Program-made: the position numbers and the translations under genes
Shown here: positions 12,426 through 24,117 of the stretch, one piece after another
How the letters are laid out: the number at the start of each line of letters is the position of its first letter
Numbering within the stretch: position 1 is the stretch's first letter
NCBI GenBank assembly: GCA_025345505.1
Contig: JANVCC010000018.1
Coordinates: forward strand, 41,183,745-41,247,744
Source: Todiramphus chloris collaris
Taxonomy: Eukaryota > Chordata > Aves > Coraciiformes > Alcedinidae
Direction: 5' to 3'
Length of the DNA: 64,000 bases
The notes under the pieces: model-generated
The model's database searches: none
Seen by the model: only the letters and a program-made list of their open reading frames with translations
Told to the model about the DNA's origin: nothing

Positions 12426-12906
12426 GAAGGAAATAGAAGACGAAGGGAGAAATGGAAAAAGTATTTCAAATTCTTAAATCCTTTTTATTTAAAAATAGAC
12501 AAAATGTAGGATTTTTCCCCACTATTTTTGCTAAATATAATACACTTAGTAGTTCTTCAGAAAGAAATGTCAAATAGTAAAAAGTGTAAATAATATTTTT
12601 ACTGAGATCATAGATGGCCTTAGAATTATGGCACTGAGAAATATGTTTAAGTAGAGTTAAATGATGGAAAAGGTAAAGCTAAAGTGCAGTAATGTCTGCG
12701 GTCTTTTATATTAATTTCACTTACATCATGGTCTAATATACTAGTTATGTATTCTTGTGAATGAGAATACAAATACCATCATATTCTTCGTGAGGTTGTC
12801 ATCAGTGACTGATACAAATTTCTTTCTTATACTTGGTTGTTAATGATAGCCAAATTTTTATATTGTTCCTAAGGTATCTCAACAAACATTGTTTAAAATT
12901 ATAGTA

Positions 12907-12987
12907 ATCGATTAATATGCTATTGATTTCTAACTTTATAATAATAAATCAATTAATGTTCTATTGATTTATGACTTTAGAATATGC
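12907..12987. repeat. Diverged tandem pair of about 40 bases
   Basis: Copy one begins ATCGATTAATATGCTATTGA and copy two begins ATCAATTAATGTTCTATTGA; about 31 of 40 positions agree. This suggests an old local duplication. Confidence 0.65.
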
Positions 12988-14891
12988 ATAAAACCTTATA
13001 AAACCATTAATAACAAAAATATTCAACTGTAAGATATACGATAAATTCTTCTGACAAGTATTGTATTTTCAGTTCATTCAATCAAATTATCACTTCTTGA
13101 TAAACCTTGAACTTCATGTTAATTTCATACTTGTAAACATCAATTTAGTCTATTTCCTTTTCTTTTGTTCTCTCATATAGAGGCTAAATATTGATGTATC
13201 AAATCAATAACCAAATTAATAAATGAAAAGTAACTATGAAATATTGCTGCACAAACACAATTACTCTTTTCTCTCACATCTACTTTGAGTGTCTAATTTA
13301 TATTTTATTATTATAAAAGTCAAAGAACCAATAATATATTATGACAAACCTTACTCTGCAGTCTGTATCAACCCTAACAGGAATTATGGAACTGGAATTT
13401 AGTTCGCTGTTGATGGAAAATTTCACATAATTAAGCATGAAGATGTTATTAAAAAGAAGAGTAAGTACTTGGCCCCACTGAAATAAATTATTATTATTTT
13501 ACTTCAAAAACAGGAATTATTTTTAAATTTCTGACATACTTCAGGTAAGCAGTCCTTTGAAAGACCTAGTTAAATGGGTTTGGCTTTTATTACTGGAGCA
13601 CAGATTCAGGACACCCATAGATTACCTAGGAGAGACTTGGACATTGGGAACTTAATTTTGCCTTAAGGGAGCATTAAGGAATGACTGAAGGGGGATTCTG
13701 CAGAGGAGGGAACCCCACAGGGTTTATTTTTGTTGACGAACATTAATTCAGTTGTTTCCCACTCCTTTACATTTACTTTTTTTTTTTTTTTCCTCTCTTA
13801 CTTTTTACCATGTGAACCTGGGTCTTCCTTTGGACACCAGACTGTAGCATTGGACTGCAAGGAGCTTGCCACAAGCTGAAATAACACACCTGCTGTTCAA
13901 GTTTCTAAATGCAGCTTCTCTTAAACATCTTTAAACTAAAGAAAACTAAACATTGCACTTCTGAAGCCAGTGACTTTAGCATTCATTACATACAAACATG
14001 ATTTAAGACTGGGAAAAAAAAAAAAAAAAATCATCCACAAAAAAAAGAAAATAATTGAAACAGAACTTTATCTTTTGAGGACAGTTCCACTCATGTAATA
14101 CTTCTTTTTTCATATAGAAAATAAGCATTTCAACATCAAGAAAAATGGCATAAGATTTTTATAAAACTGTTTATTTCAGAACTGCAGAAATATGTAAAAA
14201 ACATTCTCAATGAATGTTCACAGTTCTCAGTTTGCACAGTTACATTTCTAGACTTCTGCTACATTTTTTATTTGCCCCTTTTAACACATCTAATTAACAA
14301 AAGCAGCATGAACTAAGCATTACAATTAAACAGACAATTTTTAAATCGCTTCTGACAAACTGGAGATTAAGATATCCTTTTCCTGATTATTTACACTAAT
14401 GAAGATTGAGCACCTGATCATTCACACACAGTGAAAACAAGCAAGACAGAGAGATAACAGGGACTTGACTGAATAAAATATTTTTATGAAATCTCAGTCT
14501 GAAGAGGAGATGAGGAAAGAAAGCAGAAAGTTCTGTCATTTGCTCAGCTGTAGAAACAAAATCGCTGTCAAAAACGCATACATAGGCTAAAGGATGTGCA
14601 GCAAATCTTAGCTTTGATCTAGGCTAAACAGGCAATTCTTTGCCTAAGACTGGCATTGAAACTGGAGCACGAGGATGTGAATTCTCCTTGTTCTACACAG
14701 TTTGAACAAGTAATAAAAACACATGTAGGAGGGAGAGCTTTTAATGACAGAAAAAAATATAAAAAAAGAGAGGAATAGTAGTAGAGATCATATTTTGAAT
14801 GAAGTTTACAATCAACTTTTTCTTGAATTGAATGTGGCTGAACAGTGACAAACACTCAAGTTTTTAAGAAGTTACACAGTTTTGGACATTC

Positions 14892-14917
14892 TTTTTTTTT
14901 TTTTTTTTTTTTTTTTT
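14892..14917. repeat. T26 homopolymer
   Basis: Uninterrupted run of 26 T. The sequence that follows ('ctgtcgtctcctctgactcc') was not recognised, so I cannot say whether the run is the tail of a minus-strand retrocopy or a simple slippage tract. Confidence 0.9.
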
Positions 14918-16226
14918 CTGTCGTCTCCTCTGACTCCCCTGAGCTGCAGAGAATGGTATGGAAGCAATTGTCTCCATGGGGTCTGGAATGGAACATGTGT
15001 TTCCAAAGATAGACAAATTATATCACTGGGGGGTGTCTCAGGAGTAAAAGTCTTTTGGCCAAAAGCTCTTATTTATTTTGAGAATACATGTTCAGAATTA
15101 AAAATTTTATAAGTTAATAAAGGACCAATGTCTGTGCTTTCTGAAAAGAAAAAGGAAGAATTCTGGATTGATAGGTTAAATTAATAATGTAGTAAGACGT
15201 ACTCACATTTTTGACATGTCAGCTTAAATCACCTGTTTTCATTTTTGTGGGAAAACTGTGAAAAAGTTGTTTATGGCACATCTGAGGTTAATATTATTCA
15301 GGAACCAGGGAAGAATATATGTCTAGATAGAGAAGATTTCTGATTTGGGGTCTGAGAGGATAAGCAGAACATTCCACTTTGATTTCTTGTTTGAACTCTC
15401 TATACTGAAGTATGAGGCTTTAACTTTGTTTCCCTTCAGCTTTGTGATGTCACTACAATCAAAGGAAAAAAGTGCTTAAGACAACATCTCTGGGTTACCC
15501 TATTGTCATTAAAGGCCAGGTGTGATAAAAGCTATAAATGACTACAAGCCACATATTGCAATAACCATGGCTTAGCTACTCTCCTTATCACTTTTTCCTC
15601 CACTGGCTCAAAACCAAAGATAAGCATTTAGATTTCCATCTCCCAGAAAAGCACCCTAAAAAGTACAGTATAGACTAAGCCACTCTATCTTTCTCTTTCC
15701 CTTTACATCTGTATTTGGGCCATAGCAAAACTAGAATGCAATATTCATGTCACAGAATGAATGTAAGCAGGCGTTCAATGTGTATTTCTGAGCTTGCTCA
15801 GAAAGGAAGTGAGGATGCTAGCCTTGGCTGTTATCACTGTTAACACATCTTGGATAAATGCAATTGAATAAAGGCAAGAAAAACCTAGAAATAGAGAAAA
15901 ATAGAACTTGCAAAGGGCACAATAGTATTCTACTGAGCTGTAATAAAAACACATCTTATAGTGTAAGTACTGCCTGAACAAATCCCGCATCTATCTACCA
16001 ACCATTTTCCATATCAGCTCTGAGAATTTATAATGTCTTACTCCATGCATGTGTGATGGAACATTTCAGATCAGGGAGAAGCGTTTTGCAAAAAATCCAC
16101 TCTTCTTTCCCATTTGGGAGACTGAGCTCTGCATTTGTCTTTTTTCCTACCTCTTCATACCGCCTCCATGTTTTGCAGCAAAAAGAAGCATCTGGCCCAG
16201 AGTAGCTAAATCGTATGGTATGTCAG

Positions 16227-16266
16227 GGAGTTCTGCCAGCCTTGGCAGAAGGAGTCACAGAACTCC
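16227..16266. other. Imperfect hairpin (inverted repeat)
   Basis: GGAGTTCTG at 16227-16235 is the exact reverse complement of CAGAACTCC at 16258-16266. Inside it, CTGCCA (16233-16238) can pair with TGGCAG around a four-base loop. The two pairings overlap at CTG and are alternatives at that point. No flanking transposon ends were seen. Confidence 0.55.
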
Positions 16267-16448
16267 AGCTGGTTGCAATGGCTTTCCTTGTCCAAGATAT
16301 ATTTATTAGATAAAAATAAAAGGTCTGATTGCAAACCCCAAATAAACTTAAATGACAGTTACAAAATGTATGACCATGAAACAAGATTTCAGCAAAATGT
16401 TTCTGGTTTTTATCAGCATTAAAACAAAAAAAACCAAAACCCCTACCA

Positions 16449-16477
16449 CCCCCCCCCCCCCCAAAAAAAAAAAAAAA
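16449..16477. repeat. C14-A15 compound homopolymer
   Basis: Fourteen C followed directly by fifteen A. Such tracts are slippage-prone and are frequent sites of sequencing error, so exact lengths should be treated with caution. Confidence 0.9.
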
Positions 16478-18049
16478 GGAGAGAAAGTGGTTGTTTTGAA
16501 GCCTTCTTCATGATACATGATATCACAGATATCAAAGAACATACACTTTCTTCATCCCTGAGGATGCTCTCATGATTGTAGGAGGATATTGGTCTTTACT
16601 CTCAAAAGGTGATTAACTGAGGAACTTCGGTGTGAGGTATGTGGGGATGGGTGAGTATTGCCATGCAAATTAACATGTTTCTGCATTTTATCCATTTTAG
16701 AAAACAATTTCTAAACAAGATCAACAACATATTATCTCAAACCTGGCTTGAAACCAAAGAATGAACAGAATAACACCCTTGCCTAAGATGCCTCATAAAA
16801 AATGGAGAAGAATACCATTTTCTCTGAATCACACCCCAAAGATGATACCTTCCATTTCATCCATCACTGTTTTTAAAGTTGTTCTTCTTTTCATTGATGG
16901 TGATAGAGACAATCACAAAAATTGTTATTTTCTCATACATCAGGACTGGTGAAAAAGAGACATGTTCATAGAGAGGACCAATTTTTTAATATTATTTATT
17001 TTAAAAACTATTTTCTTCAAAATAGAATTCTTAAATTTTTTATATAAACAGCTACAGGTAAAAAACATCTGACAATTCATTCCTCTCAACACCCAATGTA
17101 AATCAGTAAAGACACCTGTAAATAAACACAGCAAACCACACTTTCATTTATTTTGTGTTTACAAAACAGGGCCAAGTACCGACAGACTCTGTATTCTGGC
17201 ACTCAAGCACAGAAAGTACAAGCCCCTGCAAGATGCCCGGCAGAAGCCGCTATAGGCTCCTGTGTGATGTGTTTATAGGGCAGGCGCTGTCCTCCACTAG
17301 CAACATCCTGGACTGGCTGGTACAGTCCATGGCTGATGGCTCCTCTGAAGCCCTAGGCACTTGCTGTGTTCTGACAGTGGCCAACTGAACAGGGATGTTA
17401 TTCAGGTTTAAATATGCTAGAGAGCTCTTCATACTAACATTTTAAAAATACTATTTTTGTATGTATCAGATGAAAAGGCAATCGCAATGCATGTACCTGG
17501 GGCTTAACTTTGTACTAGTACCTTCCATATCTAAGAATAACAAGCTTGCATTTTTTGAAGAATTACATGAATGTATTACTTTATATAAGGGAATCTCAAA
17601 AGGTGCATCTTATTTACCATGTATCCCCATACAGATCAGATTAGTTCTTGTATAATCTAAAGCTAGTCTCTCAAGCAAAAGATTGTTTTTTCCCTTTGTG
17701 TGTGTCTTCAAGGTACCAAAGCCTGTTCTCTACCATCATTATTAGCAACTTACCTTCTCTCAAGCTGTAAAGGGTCACTAATAGTGGAATAATGTACTCT
17801 GAGTGGGAAAGGTTATCTTGGTGCAAAAGTATCCAAACCATCTGTATGGCAGGGATCTTTAGCTGGGCAGCAAAGCTTGAAAAATAAGACACAATGGCTA
17901 CAACAGGAGAGCATCATTAAGGCATCATAAAATTCCCTGACTCTATGATGGGCTATTATGAACTCTGATCTCTCCAATTCTTGCCACACCAGTTGAAAAG
18001 GTGGTGGACCTTCCTCAGAGCATTTGAGGTTCAGGAAGTTCCATACTAG

Positions 18050-18215
18050 GCTTCAAAAACAAAAAACAAAACCAAACAAACATACAAAAACAGAAAAAAA
18101 AAAAAAAAAACAGAAACAAAACAAACAAAACAAACAAAAACTACACACACACAAAAACCCCAAAACAAAACAAAAACCCACACACAAAAAAAAAAAACTT
18201 TAAAAACCCCAGAAC
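18050..18215. repeat. A/C-rich low-complexity tract
   Basis: About 165 bases almost only A and C, built from irregular CAAA, ACAAAA and CACACA units, with A17 inside. It lies about 130 bases left of the minus-strand CR1 at 18343. Confidence 0.9.
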
Positions 18216-18342
18216 ACCCAAACGTCCAAATTGTACAAAGATATTACATTTGAAAACTGCATTTGTAAATATGTCTATCACTGAAGTTCCCAATGATGAA
18301 TTTAGCAGAGCCAATCCAAGCTCACTGTTCAAAAATCAAAAA

Positions 18343-18735
18343 CATAGAATCATAGAATAGTTCTGGCTGGAAGAGACCTTCAAGATCATCAAGTCCAACC
18401 TTATTCTTAGGTCTATCAAAAACCACTAAGCTGTGTCACTAAGCACAACATCTACCTGCCTTGTAAACACTTCCAGGGATGGCGAATCCACCATCTCCCT
18501 GGGCAGCCCATTCCAATGCCTGACAACCCTTTCTGGAAAGAAACACTTCCTAATATCCATCCTGAACCTCCCCTGGTTCAACTTCAGGCCAGTTCCTCTT
18601 GTTCTGTCACTTTTCACTGGAGAGAACAGACCAGCTCCTGCCTTGCTACAACTTCCCTTCAGGTAGCTGTAGAGGGCAATAACGTCTCCCCTCAGCCTTC
18701 TTTTCTCAAGGCTAAACAGCCCCAGATCCTGTTTA
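18343..18735 (-). mobile_element. CR1 LINE, 5'-truncated 3' fragment
   Basis: Reverse-oriented CR1 3' end. The plus strand opens with CATAGAATCATAGAATAG, the reverse of the terminal octamers, followed by 'ctggaagagaccttcaagatcatcaagtccaac'. On the minus strand, 18426-18617 reads as a 63-codon piece of the ORF2 C-terminus with [30 protein letters not shown] and SPSLEVF. The element fades out near 18735 ('aggctaaacagccccagatcct'). The LPRE..SPSLEVF version is closer to the copies at 37110 and 40024 than to those at 6876 and 12027. Confidence 0.95.
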
Positions 18736-21700
18736 CTAAATTCTTAGATTTTCATAGAATCTTTTTATGGATTATTTCTGAAAATGATGACTTTACAAAG
18801 GGCTTGGGTATCACAGTCAATATCAACATGCAAATGTTTTCCCATGCTGGTGTACTAAATAAAGGAGCAAACCCAATCAAAATGAAAGGTTGCATTGTCA
18901 GTTTTACTGAGATTCTTTACTGTTAAAGCTATTAATTGGACACCACACCCAGAACTGTTACCTACAGGTTGAAAAGCATGTTAATACTTTGAAAAGTATT
19001 CTAAGTGTATATAAAATTATTCTGTAGTCTGACGTCTATTTTTCATCCAAAAGATGTGGGTTGATCACTATCCATGACTATTTCCAGGAGGCATAGAAAT
19101 TAGATAAGTGTGCTATTCAAAGTAGTAAACAAAGGCATAATAAACTCTGATGCCTGGAAGCCAATATCATCCACATTCACGTTTTAAACTCTGATGGCAA
19201 TTATGAGTTGGCATAATTTCTGAAACTTGTGGCTGTCCAATGTGCTAATGATTTTATTGAGACAGAGTGCCTTTCTGAGAATTATGCTCTAAGACAGCAA
19301 GAAGTAAGGAACTCAGTTCAGGAACAAGCCGGTAAAATTATATGAATTGTGTTGTATGGATGGTCACCCTGACGATGACAATACCTTTTGACTTCAGAAA
19401 TTTATGAGAAAATCTCTTAGCTACACTGAAGATAAAGACTTGTTTTGGTGAAAATTGATTTAAATATCACTTGCAATTAGTAACAGACAGAAATAATTAG
19501 CAACAGTCAGAAATGGGGGATGGGTCACAAAAACAGTTCATCATAGTGTGATCAGTAATGGTGTAGGTTGTGGCCAAAGCAGGCAGGGTCAAAATTCACA
19601 TCAGATGAGGTGCACAACATTTCATGGAAATGTCTGAGCTTTTTGCAGGAATACGTCGTTTTCTGCATCTTTTCAGGGTAGGAACCTGTTATTTGGCACA
19701 GATCTCTCAGTGTGTAACATTGAGAACACTTACAACAAACTATGAAATAAATCAATAAGAAGGTAATCATGTTATTTAGAGGACAATTTTTGTGTTTGAG
19801 GTTTTCTTTAGTAAATAGCTATAAGTGTAGCAGTGTAAAAGATCACAGAAACAACGTCAGTCAGAGGAAAACAAGATGTAAATGACACTGTACCAGTGTG
19901 TCAAGGACTAAATTCGCCAAAATTAAAGAACAATCATGAGACAAGGAGAAAATATTGCAAAATACACCACATAACGAGGAATTAACTGACTTATGACTCA
20001 CCAGCTTATTTGAAAGGCACCACATTGCTTTTTATTTGTCAGAGCCTTGTTTTCTTGGCATTTTCTGTTTGTTTGGGCTTTTTTTTGAGGTAAAACTATG
20101 ATTCTTTCAAAAATGGGGATTAAGTAGTTATGTATCGCAAATTCTGTGGCTACATCAGCAAACTAGGACTGCACACAGGACCATGAGTTTTCTTCACTCA
20201 TTGTTGTGCGAATGATTTCCCTATTTGTCCTTCATATTTTTCATGTTCATGAACTGTATTCTCAAAACACTAACAGTAAATATAAATCAACTATAAGATG
20301 CAACATCCAAGAAGCAGTTTAGGTAAGTTGCAGTAGGGTAAATGGTTAATATAGTTACATGCATACACGAATACCAGGAGACAGAAAGGTATCTCGTGCT
20401 CCTGCAACATTTGATTTTGGGAGGGATTCTATGAGGTGGGGGGGAGCAGGGGAAGGAAGGACTTTCAGAGGAAACGTAATAGTTAAAATGCTAACAGGCT
20501 TCCAAATTCTTTCAGGTACCAGCAGCAAATGATGTATTGATTTTGCTGTTAAACTGCACAGCTGTAACCAACACATTAGACATGGAAGATAAAAGCAATG
20601 ACTAAAAGAACCTTATTTCATCTGTCACACCTGAGGGTCTGCCTTCTTCAGACCTTTAGTGTATTAGCACAGAAAATCAATTAGGTAAAGAGCTAAACAA
20701 ATGAAGAAAAAATAAAAAAAAAGCCTCATTCACAAAGAGTCAGGAATGTCAGCAAGCTCTGGAGACTTCAGCAAAGTGTGAGATATCTCCAAATAAACCA
20801 CAGCAACTTTTCTGAACTTTTGAAAAAAGGGATTAAGTACTGCTTGGATACACCAATGAGCATCTCTTAGTCCAGGTCTAGCAAGTGACCAGTATTCACA
20901 AGCATGATTTTTTTTTCAATTAAAAAAATAAATTGATAATTTATTTCTCAATTTGCATTATTTTGAATGTCTAACTGTGGTTCTTGTCACCCTATTCAGT
21001 GTTGAATGATAGATCAGTTACACATGGAAATCAAGTTTTTCTGATCAACACTATGCTACAAAGTATTGATAATCAGTACTTCATTAAGGTCAGGTATATA
21101 TTATTGAATCCTAACACTATGATACACATCTTCTTCCTGCTGTAATGAAGCAAAGTAAACCATCTCTAAAACAAAGATATAGTATTTTTTTGATGACACC
21201 ATATACTTTGCATCCAGAAGGCAGAGATGATTACAAATGTTTCATTAATTGATTCCTAGTGAATAATAGTCCATGTGATAAATTAGAAATAACTAAATGA
21301 GCTTTATCAATGAATCAGAACTCAGAAGGTCTGGATTCACTTGTGAGAACACAAGCAAATGTGCACTTTTCTTCAATTCCTCATATACAACACAGAGGAT
21401 TTCACTCCTTAGTTCTGTCCTCTGCTGTCCACTGAGGTTGCAAGCTCACTGAAGATAATCTTTAAAGACAGGATTTATTCAGTGTCAGTAGCTTGTAAGA
21501 CTGATTTGTGATTTCAATATTTGTTTAATTACACTCTTTTTAATAATTATTAAGACTTAAATAAATAATTACTACAAAGGATATAATTAAACAAACCTCA
21601 AATGCACAACTCAATAGAGGCCTCATTTTTCTTTTTCTCTTCTATAATATTTTTCCCTATACATAGCTGCACATCCCAATATAACCTCTGCATACATCTA

Positions 21701-21819
21701 TGTATGTATATTTTTTATCTGTGACATTTGAAACAAATATACCTTTACCTTTTTGTGTGTGTGGAAAATGTTCTTTTTCTAAAGAATTCTTTAAAAAATC
21801 TAAACACCAAAGCTGCCAA
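18736..21819. other. AT-rich unique sequence, no gene seen
   Basis: About 3.1 kb with no gene, recognised repeat family or notable structure. A short G-rich patch at 20437-20460 (GGTGGGGGGGAGCAGGGG) falls short of a full quadruplex motif. Confidence 0.7.
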
Positions 21820-22060
21820 ATTGTGAATTTTCACACATCTCAGCAGCGCCACCTCGTGGAGAACCTACCCGCGCATCCCCAAGAAAAAACCTTTTGTGTA
21901 ACCCGTGCTCACGTAGGGAAGAGTTCAGCTTCCTCACTGGATAGCAGTTGTATAAAGTGGCTTTGAATACCCAAGGTGTTGGGAGAGAGGACCGAGGACT
22001 CACCAGCTCCCTGGAGTCTGAAGAACCCTGTTCTTTGAAAAAGATGAAACTATCTTCCAT
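21820..22060. other. GC-rich island-like patch with CTCF-like motif
   Basis: A roughly 240-base patch clearly richer in G+C and CpG than its AT-rich surroundings (CpGs in 'gcgccacctcgtgg', 'acccgcgcatcc', 'acccgtgctcacgtag', 'gaccgagg'). Open frames exist on both strands (88 and 86 codons), but neither matches a family I recognise. It may be a regulatory element or an unrecognised old repeat. Confidence 0.5.
21845..21859 (-). promoter_or_regulatory. Candidate CTCF-binding motif
   Basis: The minus strand reads CCACGAGGTGGCGCT. This fits the vertebrate CTCF core (CCASYAGRKGGCRSY) at all but one of 15 positions (G in place of Y at position 5). CTCF is an 11-zinc-finger protein that bounds chromatin loops, and motif orientation matters for loop polarity. 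It is a motif match only; occupancy is unknown. Confidence 0.5.
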
Positions 22061-24044
22061 GCCTGTTCAATTATTTCAAGAGACAAGAGAGATTTTTTTC
22101 ATATTTCATCAGCCTGAAACATGTAAATTCAACATGAAATGATAAGCAAGGCAGGTACAGAGCACTAGGAAGATTTGGAACCATGTTGCCAAGAAACAAT
22201 TACAATACCTATAATTTTCTTCCATAATTTCATTCATTTTTTGAGCGAGAAAGAAAAGTAAGTCTTTCCTCTTCAGGAAAAAAAAAACAGACAAGGTGGC
22301 ACTAAATTTGGAATTAAGTCCCATATACAGCCTTTGCATCTTTATTTCTATCTCCTGATCTTAATTTTCTTTTTTTTTTTTTTTTTTGTGTGTTAATATA
22401 TTACACATCCACTCAATACTGTAGTTTTCTCCACCTGCAAGGGCCAGATTCAGTATGTAACTGTTAACAGTGAGGCATAGCATTAAACAGGCACATAGGT
22501 CTCAGTGTTAACTCACCAGCACAGAAAATCTCTAGTGCTGTTTGAATTGTATGACATGTGGGCACTGTATCTATGTAGATACATATATAACACATTCTCT
22601 GAAAACAGCCACCTTAGGAACGAAACAGTTGAAGAGCCATTGTTGAAAAATAATATGGTGTGACATAAGAGGCAGTAGATAGCACTTGGAAACCGAAGTA
22701 TAGGATCTTGCTGCAGAGTGTAGTCTAAAAGACCATCGTAAAAAGGAAAGAATGAAATTTGAGCTTGGATGTGTCAGAAATGATGCTTTAATAGGTGTCA
22801 GCTGTTGGTAGATTCCTGTCATTTAAACACTTTGAGTTAGTTCTCCATCACTACTTTCCTCTAGGCTGAATTAACAAATCTTTATTTCTACAGAGAGTCC
22901 TGCAATTCTTTGACTAAAAAAGTAGTTCTTTTATCTCTGTAGTTTGAACATGCACAAACACTTATGCACACAAAAACTAAGGTGGTCTTCTGACTACACT
23001 GCAGCCAACAGCATTTTGTTATTGATTTCAGCAGAGACAAGACCCTACCCCAGGATCTCCTGAAAGGATTTTCTTGCTGTTCCATCGCTAACTATATTTC
23101 CCGAGCCAGGCATTGCACACCAACACAATCAAATAACAGAAGATAGAAATGTCTAGGTAAGCACATTAATAAAACAATGAAGCCAAGTAGCTCAGGCGTG
23201 ATTAAAAGGAGGAAGGGTGTCTCCTTCTGCACTGTTGAAATGGCCATTAGTGTCAGACTGACTTTTAAATTTAGAGTAATTCTTCCTGTCTTTGCACTAC
23301 TTGAGGTGTTCGCCCAATGTTTGCCTGTATTATTAAAGGATTGAACTCTGTCAGAGGGCAAAAGCAAATTACCTGCAGGGAGTCAGGGGCCAGATGAGAT
23401 GTACCTTTGCTGTGCTCTTTTCTTTAGTATCCAGTGGTAAAAGACTACAAGGCTGCTTTTATGTAGATGTCACATCATTCACTGACTAGGAACACCCAGC
23501 TGTGATAATAGCATAGGAATGGGGGGTGGGCAACCATTACTAATTCCTCCCTTATCCAACCTTGCTATTTGAATTATTAGCTAAATTGCCATCTTCAGAT
23601 TATAATTTTTTTGTGGCCTGCAGGTTCAAGAAGTTTATTTTACAGCTCTTTGTTTAATTGTATATGTAATTACCTAATGTTATCAGTGAGTGCCTATTTT
23701 GTCTCAGAAACGTTTTTTTCTCCTACATTTCATTAAGTATTTTGCAATGCTTGATAGTCACTATTACATATCCACGGGGTAAGAAACAATGAAAACACTA
23801 CTTATGGATTTATTCTCTTTTGGAAAAGGAGATAATTCATATTTTTCCTATAAAAATAATGAAGCAAAGCTCAAAATTCCTTACACTAATAGGTGGTTAC
23901 AGCATCTGGAGAAAAAAAATCAATTAATACAAATACACATGAGAAAATATGAAGAAATTACTGGATTTGGCAAGACATGCAGGTTTTTGTTGATCCAAAA
24001 TATTTTTGCTAATTTCTTGCAATTAGTTTGATTATGAAACTATG

Positions 24045-24117
24045 TTTTTAAAATATATTTTAAAAATATATTTTTAAAATATCAAAAAACCCCAACAAAC
24101 AAACAAAAAAAAACCCA
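24045..24117. repeat. A/T palindromic patch plus CAAA-rich patch
   Basis: 24045-24082 is made of TTTTAAAATATA units that are self-complementary and can form a cruciform. It runs directly into 'accccaacaaacaaac' A/C-rich sequence. Confidence 0.75.

Larger units (their letters stand above)
12426..18049. other. AT-rich unique sequence, no gene seen
   Basis: About 5.6 kb. It contains a diverged 40-base tandem pair (12907-12946 and 12948-12987, about three quarters identical), T15 at 13777-13791, A17 at 14014-14030, T26 at 14892-14917, the C14A15 tract and the hairpin listed separately, and a GC-richer patch at 17160-17400 that I cannot assign. No open frame resembles a known protein. Confidence 0.65.

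Noticed and set aside
14892-15060. Poly(T)-headed sequence as a minus-strand processed pseudogene
   Set aside because: The sequence next to the T26 run shows no coding similarity and no target duplication that I can see.
20437-20460. G-quadruplex in GGTGGGGGGGAGCAGGGG
   Set aside because: Lacks four separate G3 tracts with proper loops unless the G7 run is split; not convincing.
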